Positions 6,574 through 9,663 of a DNA stretch of 9,663 nucleotides are shown piece after piece. The notes beneath the pieces are model-generated. The model searched no databases, was not told the origin of the DNA, and saw only the letters and a list, made by a program, of their open reading frames with translations. Every line of letters starts with the position of its first letter. The first letter of the stretch is position 1. The position numbers and the translations under genes are program-made. Origin of the DNA: SpSt-77 sp049972045 (GTDB taxonomy: Bacteria > Chloroflexota > Anaerolineae > B4-G1 > DUEL01); the NCBI GenBank assembly GCA_049972045.1, contig JBMFKS010000107.1, positions 1 to 9,663 on the forward strand, written 5' to 3'.

Positions 6574-7103
6574 CTCTGATTCTGGGCGGCGTCCGAAGCG
6601 GGAAAAGCGACTACGCGCAGCGACTGGCCGCGGAATCCAGCCGGCCCGTCCTCTACGTCGCGACGGCGACGGCGGGGGATGAGGAGATGGCAGAGCGCAT
6701 CGCCCGCCATCAGGCCGCGCGCCCCTCTCACTGGCGCACACTGGAAGCCCCCACCGATGTCGGACGGGCGCTGGAGGCTGTCATCGCCGGGGGTGAGGTT
6801 GTTCTGATGGACTGCCTGACCCTGCTGGTCTCCAACCTGATGATGGACGAGGGCGAAACCGTTTCAGCCGACCACCTGGAAGCGCGCGTGGCGAGCGAAC
6901 TGGAGGCCGTGTTGGGGGTCTGTGCGGCGCGAGGGGCTACCCTGATCGTCGTCTCCAACGAAGTGGGGATGGGGCTGGTGCCTCCCTATCCGATGGGTCG
7001 GGTCTACCGGGACGTGCTGGGGCGGGCCAACCAGTGGCTGGCCGCCCAGGCCGACCGGGTCGTCCTGATGGTGGCCGGGATCCCGCTGGAACTGAAAAGA
7101 TAG
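6558..7103 (+). CDS. cobU: Adenosylcobinamide kinase / adenosylcobinamide-phosphate guanylyltransferase CobU
   Basis: Bifunctional cytoplasmic enzyme. It phosphorylates adenosylcobinamide and then transfers GMP to give adenosylcobinamide-GDP, the activated partner used by CobS. Starting at the TTG at 6558 the protein has 181 residues, the family norm of about 180. The P-loop GGVRSGKS is at 10-17. The RIARHQAARPSHW block carries His51, the position of the guanylylated histidine (His46 in Salmonella CobU). Later family blocks are MDCLTLLVSNL, VVSNEVGMGLVPPYPMGRVY and the C-terminal RANQWLAAQADRVVLMVAGIPLELK. The start overlaps the 3' end of cbiR by 16 bases, and a good ribosome site lies within cbiR. 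Because CbiR should release an already phosphorylated cobinamide, the guanylyltransferase activity alone may suffice for remodelling; the kinase is needed only for imported cobinamide. Confidence 0.95.
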   Translation: MEARLTLILGGVRSGKSDYAQRLAAESSRPVLYVATATAGDEEMAERIARHQAARPSHWRTLEAPTDVGRALEAVIAGGEVVLMDCLTLLVSNLMMDEGETVSADHLEARVASELEAVLGVCAARGATLIVVSNEVGMGLVPPYPMGRVYRDVLGRANQWLAAQADRVVLMVAGIPLELKR

Positions 7104-7179
7104 ACCACAGACGACAGACCACAGACGACGGTGGTCCGTGGTCCGTGGTCCGTGGTCCGTGGTCAGTGGTCGGTGGTCA
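7103..7179. repeat. Eleven 7-base repeats in inverted orientation between convergent genes
   Basis: Starting at the last base of the cobU stop codon there are four left-hand heptamers (GACCACA, GACGACA, GACCACA, GACGACG). Seven right-hand heptamers follow directly: GTGGTCC four times, then GTGGTCA, GTGGTCG, GTGGTCA. GACCAC and GTGGTC are reverse complements, so the RNA can form an imperfect hairpin from either strand. The element fills the whole 59-base gap between the two converging genes and extends into the 3' end of the glycosyltransferase. A role as a bidirectional terminator is plausible, but there is no T-run on either strand. Confidence 0.92.
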
Positions 7180-9421
7180 AAACAATCTGATTCCCCACCC
7201 GTTCCCCATCCACCATCACTCCCCACCGCTCCATTGTATCCAGCCAGTAGGCGCCGGTGGCCAGGGCGTATTCCTCTATCCGCGCGTTAGCCGGGACGGA
7301 GAACCGATGCCGTTGGACGATGAGGTCGCCGGCCTGCCAGAATTCGGGCGGAAATCCCATGCCGTCGGCGACGGCGACGGGGGTCCCGTCCGGCCCCAGG
7401 AGGTGCCCCATCAGCGAGAGGGGCCGGGTGGGCCGCTCTTTGACCCGCCAGAAGGTCCACAGTTCCACGTTCTCCTCGGCCCGACTGGGAGTGCGGGAGA
7501 GAGAGTAGCCCAGAAAGTCCAGCGGGCCATCCAGAGTGGCTCTTATCGGATGCTCCGGCGCCGGGGCCATCTCCAGCCGGTAGAGGGTATAGAGGGGACG
7601 GCCGTCGGCCCGGCGGGCGGGCACGTCCAGCGCCGCGCCGGGCGGCGGCCCCGCTTCCGGCGGCAGAGCCAGGACGCCGGGAGGGTCAGGGGCGAGGGAG
7701 ACCCAGGTCTGGGAGCAGTCCACAAGGACCACCCGGAGGTCTGGGCGGCCCAGGCCGGCGCGCAGCGCGTCGAGGGAAAGGATGGTCGCCGCGTCGGTGC
7801 AGAGAGCGGCCCAGCGGGGCCCGGGGCGAGGCTCCACCCGGTAGAGAAAGAGCGCATATCCCAGCCGGGCCAGCGGCTGGCGGGCCCGAAACCAGGCATA
7901 TGTGTTGATGTCCGGTGTGTAGACGCCCTGAAGGACTGTTGCACCGATGGCGTAGATGCCGGGGGCAGGGTCCAGCGGTGTGTAGGGGACGGCCCGCGGG
8001 TCCGGCGGCAACCAGTCCACCGAGACCCCGTAGACTTCCGGACGCGCGGGACTGTAGTGGGCGTAATAGACCCGCTCCACGCCGTTCTCCTGCATCCAGT
8101 CCCGCAGTTGCCAGAGGTTCTGGCCCCAATCCAGGTTGGAGTCCACCAGGTAGCGGTATCCCCCCGCCGGCCCGCCCGCCAGTTCGTTGAAGAAGGCCAG
8201 GTAGTGGGGAGCCAAGCGGAGGGTGCCCAGGGCCAGCCAGAGAAGCAGCAGAATACGGAGTACGGAGTACGGAGTACGAAATCCGTCCTCCGTCCTCCGG
8301 ACTCCGGTTCGGCCCGCCAGGATGAACAGGAACGGGAGGATCGGGAGGAGGTGGCGGTAGCCGATGTTGACGCTGCTGAAAGGGGTGGAGGCCAGATAGA
8401 TGAGCGGGAAAGCCGCAAGAGGCGCCCAGCGACGCAGGGCCTGCGGGGTTAAACGGGGCTTCCCGATGAGACCTGCCAGGGCCAGCAGAACGGTCGGCAA
8501 CGGGGTCTTCAGGGCAAAGGCGAGGGGGAAGTAGGCCCACCAGCCGCGGGTGCGGTTCTGGCCCATCAGGAAGGCGGGATGGCCCAGGCGGTAGTGCTCC
8601 TGGAGGGAACGGTAGATTTCCAGATGGGTCGCGGCGGGCAGAGGGAGCGGGAAGCCCGAAACGGGGCGAAACTCAAACCCGTAGACCGCCCAGAGGACCA
8701 GTGCGGCCATGGCCAGCCCGCCCAGCGTGGCGGCCAACCGCTGGCGGGGGCGGACAGGAGCCAGCAGGGCCAGGACCAGCAGGGGCGGGATGAGGGAGAT
8801 GGCGGAGACTTTGGAGGCCAGGGCCAGCCCCAGGGCGATGCCGGCGCCGACGGCGTAGCCCCGGCGGGGGCGGCGGAGCGCGCGGGCGGCAAGGAACAGC
8901 GCCGCCGTCCCCCAGAGGGTCACGGCCATGTCGGTGGTCACCAGCGAGCCGTGGGCGATGATATGGGGGTCCAGGGCCAGCAGGAAGAGGGCCAGCAGGC
9001 CGCCGCGGGGCCCCCAGAGGTCGGTGGCCCAGCGGCAGACGACGGCCCCCAGCAAGAGGGCCATCCCGATGATAGGGAGCCGGGCCGCCAGCGCCATGCG
9101 GGCCGGGTGGGGGTATTGCCAGACCACCGCGTCGGTGACGGCGGAGAGGCTGGCGATCTCCCACCCGTCTATCCGGCGGGGGTCGGGGAGGTCGGGCTGG
9201 AGGAGGAGCGGCGCGGCGGCCAGGACATTGGCCAGCGGCGGGTGGATGTGGACCGGCTGGAGCCGCAGGTCGCCCGTGCGCAGGTAGGCATACCCGGCCG
9301 CAATGTGGGGGCCCTCGTCAAAGGTGAGGGAAGAGGCGCGGGTGTGAATGGCAGTTTGAGCAAAAAGGAGGGCTAAGAGAAAGGCAGAGAGAAAAAGGGT
9401 ATGCTTACTACCTGGGCTCAT
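7163..9421 (-). CDS. GT-C (PMT/ArnT-like, family 39) membrane glycosyltransferase with soluble C-terminal domain
   Basis: Probable polytopic glycosyltransferase that uses a lipid-linked sugar at the outer face of the membrane; donor and acceptor are unknown. It has 752 residues from the ATG at 9421. The first helix (about 9-25) leads into SLTFDEGPHIAAGY, whose Asp35-Glu36 pair is the acidic motif of the first external loop in GT-C enzymes; a VHIHPPLAN motif follows. Many hydrophobic helices continue to about residue 410, then HYLAFFNELAGG and YLVDSNLDWGQ, blocks I associate with large family-39-type proteins of Chloroflexota and similar bacteria. The remaining 330 or so residues are soluble and end in a segment that looks beta-rich (FLGYSLSR, WTFWRV, QRHRFSVP). 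Two repeat elements intrude: residues of about 372-389 come from a 7-base repeat in a loop, and the last codons and stop come from the heptamer array at 7103-7179. An in-frame GTG at 9469 was rejected because it starts inside a hairpin. No clear ribosome site precedes 9421. Confidence 0.82.
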   Translation of the reverse strand: MSPGSKHTLFLSAFLLALLFAQTAIHTRASSLTFDEGPHIAAGYAYLRTGDLRLQPVHIHPPLANVLAAAPLLLQPDLPDPRRIDGWEIASLSAVTDAVVWQYPHPARMALAARLPIIGMALLLGAVVCRWATDLWGPRGGLLALFLLALDPHIIAHGSLVTTDMAVTLWGTAALFLAARALRRPRRGYAVGAGIALGLALASKVSAISLIPPLLVLALLAPVRPRQRLAATLGGLAMAALVLWAVYGFEFRPVSGFPLPLPAATHLEIYRSLQEHYRLGHPAFLMGQNRTRGWWAYFPLAFALKTPLPTVLLALAGLIGKPRLTPQALRRWAPLAAFPLIYLASTPFSSVNIGYRHLLPILPFLFILAGRTGVRRTEDGFRTPYSVLRILLLLWLALGTLRLAPHYLAFFNELAGGPAGGYRYLVDSNLDWGQNLWQLRDWMQENGVERVYYAHYSPARPEVYGVSVDWLPPDPRAVPYTPLDPAPGIYAIGATVLQGVYTPDINTYAWFRARQPLARLGYALFLYRVEPRPGPRWAALCTDAATILSLDALRAGLGRPDLRVVLVDCSQTWVSLAPDPPGVLALPPEAGPPPGAALDVPARRADGRPLYTLYRLEMAPAPEHPIRATLDGPLDFLGYSLSRTPSRAEENVELWTFWRVKERPTRPLSLMGHLLGPDGTPVAVADGMGFPPEFWQAGDLIVQRHRFSVPANARIEEYALATGAYWLDTMERWGVMVDGERVGNQIVLTTDH
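8254..8307. repeat. Paired 7-base repeats inside the glycosyltransferase gene
   Basis: On the + strand TACGGAG occurs three times in tandem (8254-8274). After a short AT-rich spacer, TCCGTCC occurs twice, then TCCGGAC and TCCGG (8282-8307). The two halves are partly complementary, so a stem with a loop of a few bases is possible. On the - strand the block is translated in frame as part of RRTEDGFRTPYSVLR, between two hydrophobic segments. Three 7-base units make 21 bases, which keeps the frame. Confidence 0.9.
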
Positions 9422-9433
9422 AGGCTGAGAGAG

Positions 9434-9472
9434 AAGGTGGTTTGCGGCGACAAAGCCGCCGCAAACCACCTT
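9434..9472. repeat. Perfect 16-bp hairpin between the two - strand genes
   Basis: Arms 9434-9449 (AAGGTGGTTTGCGGCG) and 9457-9472 are exact reverse complements around a 7-base loop. The element lies 28 bases beyond the stop of the right-edge gene and 12 bases before the glycosyltransferase ATG, reading the - strand. It could be a terminator for the upstream gene, but the following bases are CTCTCTC rather than a T-run. It could also hide the translation start of the glycosyltransferase. Confidence 0.9.
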
Positions 9473-9500
9473 TCAGCGTCTGATAAAGAAAATACAGACC

Positions 9501-9663
9501 TCAGGGTGTGTAGAATCGCCGGGGGGTAGTAGAGCCCGAAACCACTGCTGTGCAGGTACCGTTGATGTAACCGTATGACACGACAACGAACTCATAGATA
9601 GAATTCGGTTCCAGGTTTTGCAATTGAATGGCATGTGAGGTCCCTATCGGGCCAACTTCAGAG
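9501..9663 (-). CDS. C-terminal fragment of a fibronectin-III-like domain protein (5' end beyond window)
   Basis: The - strand is open from the window edge (complete codons from 9662) to a TGA at 9503-9501, giving 53 residues. The sequence runs from SEVGPIGTSHAIQLQNLEP through NSIYEFVVVSYG and ends TTPRRFYTP. The spacing of the hydrophobic residues, the L-x-P-x-x-x-Y-E-F-x-V core and a terminal V-S-G-S-T-T-P strand match the last half of a fibronectin type III domain. Such domains often end secreted or surface proteins. GC content is about 51% by hand count, well below the neighbouring genes, which may reflect a different origin or simply a surface-protein composition. The rest of the protein, and so its function, is not visible. 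Confidence 0.6.
   Translation of the reverse strand, partial: SEVGPIGTSHAIQLQNLEPNSIYEFVVVSYGYINGTCTAVVSGSTTPRRFYTP

Noticed and set aside
7103..7179. CRISPR array
   Set aside because: The units are 7 bases in direct tandem without spacers, and no cas gene is near.
7034..8452. 472-codon open frame on the + strand
   Set aside because: It runs from inside cobU through the heptamer array and antisense to the glycosyltransferase, and shows no domain.
9467..9469. GTG as the start of the glycosyltransferase
   Set aside because: It lies within the right arm of the 9434-9472 hairpin and adds 16 residues translated largely from the hairpin, ahead of a good signal-anchor helix that starts at the ATG at 9421.
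9434..9472. Standard intrinsic terminator
   Set aside because: The stem is strong, but neither strand has a T-run after it, so I recorded it as a hairpin repeat only.

Overview
The window reads as high-GC bacterial chromosome (two coding lines counted by hand gave about 72-73% GC). It is most likely from an uncultured member of the Chloroflexota, Anaerolineae-like. That placement is inferred from three things: a Pro/Thr-rich linker on a predicted lipoprotein, a large GT-C glycosyltransferase with a soluble tail, and many short degenerate repeats at gene borders. No phylogenetic marker is present to prove it.

Positions 1-7103 (+ strand) hold one tight, probably co-transcribed cluster for capturing and remodelling cobamides (the vitamin B12 family). 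The order is btuF (5' end cut off by the window), btuC, btuD, a zinc methyltransferase of the MetE-core/UROD superfamily, cobT, cobS, cbiR, cobU. Most junctions overlap or are separated by only a few bases. BtuFCD should import corrinoids. CbiR, a TIM-barrel enzyme of the AP-endonuclease-2 superfamily, should open the nucleotide loop of an imported cobamide. CobU then makes the GDP-activated cobinamide, CobT activates a new lower-ligand base, and CobS joins the two. The cell would thus replace a foreign lower ligand with its preferred one. No corrin-ring synthesis gene, adenosyltransferase or CobC-type phosphatase is visible, so the locus is built for salvage. The embedded methyltransferase may be a consumer of the methylated cofactor.

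Positions 7163-9663 lie on the - strand and converge on the cobamide cluster. They hold a GT-C (PMT/ArnT-like) membrane glycosyltransferase of about 752 residues and, at the right edge, the last 53 residues of a protein ending in a fibronectin-III-like domain.

The most unusual layer is the repeats. Nearly every border in the window carries a different family of short tandem or inverted repeats, many built on a 7-base unit: 887-923, 1966-2049, 3911-3938, 5760-5786, 7103-7179, 8254-8307 and 9434-9472. Several are translated as part of BtuC, CbiR or the glycosyltransferase, or supply a stop codon. No tRNA, rRNA, CRISPR array, transposase or cobalamin riboswitch was found.
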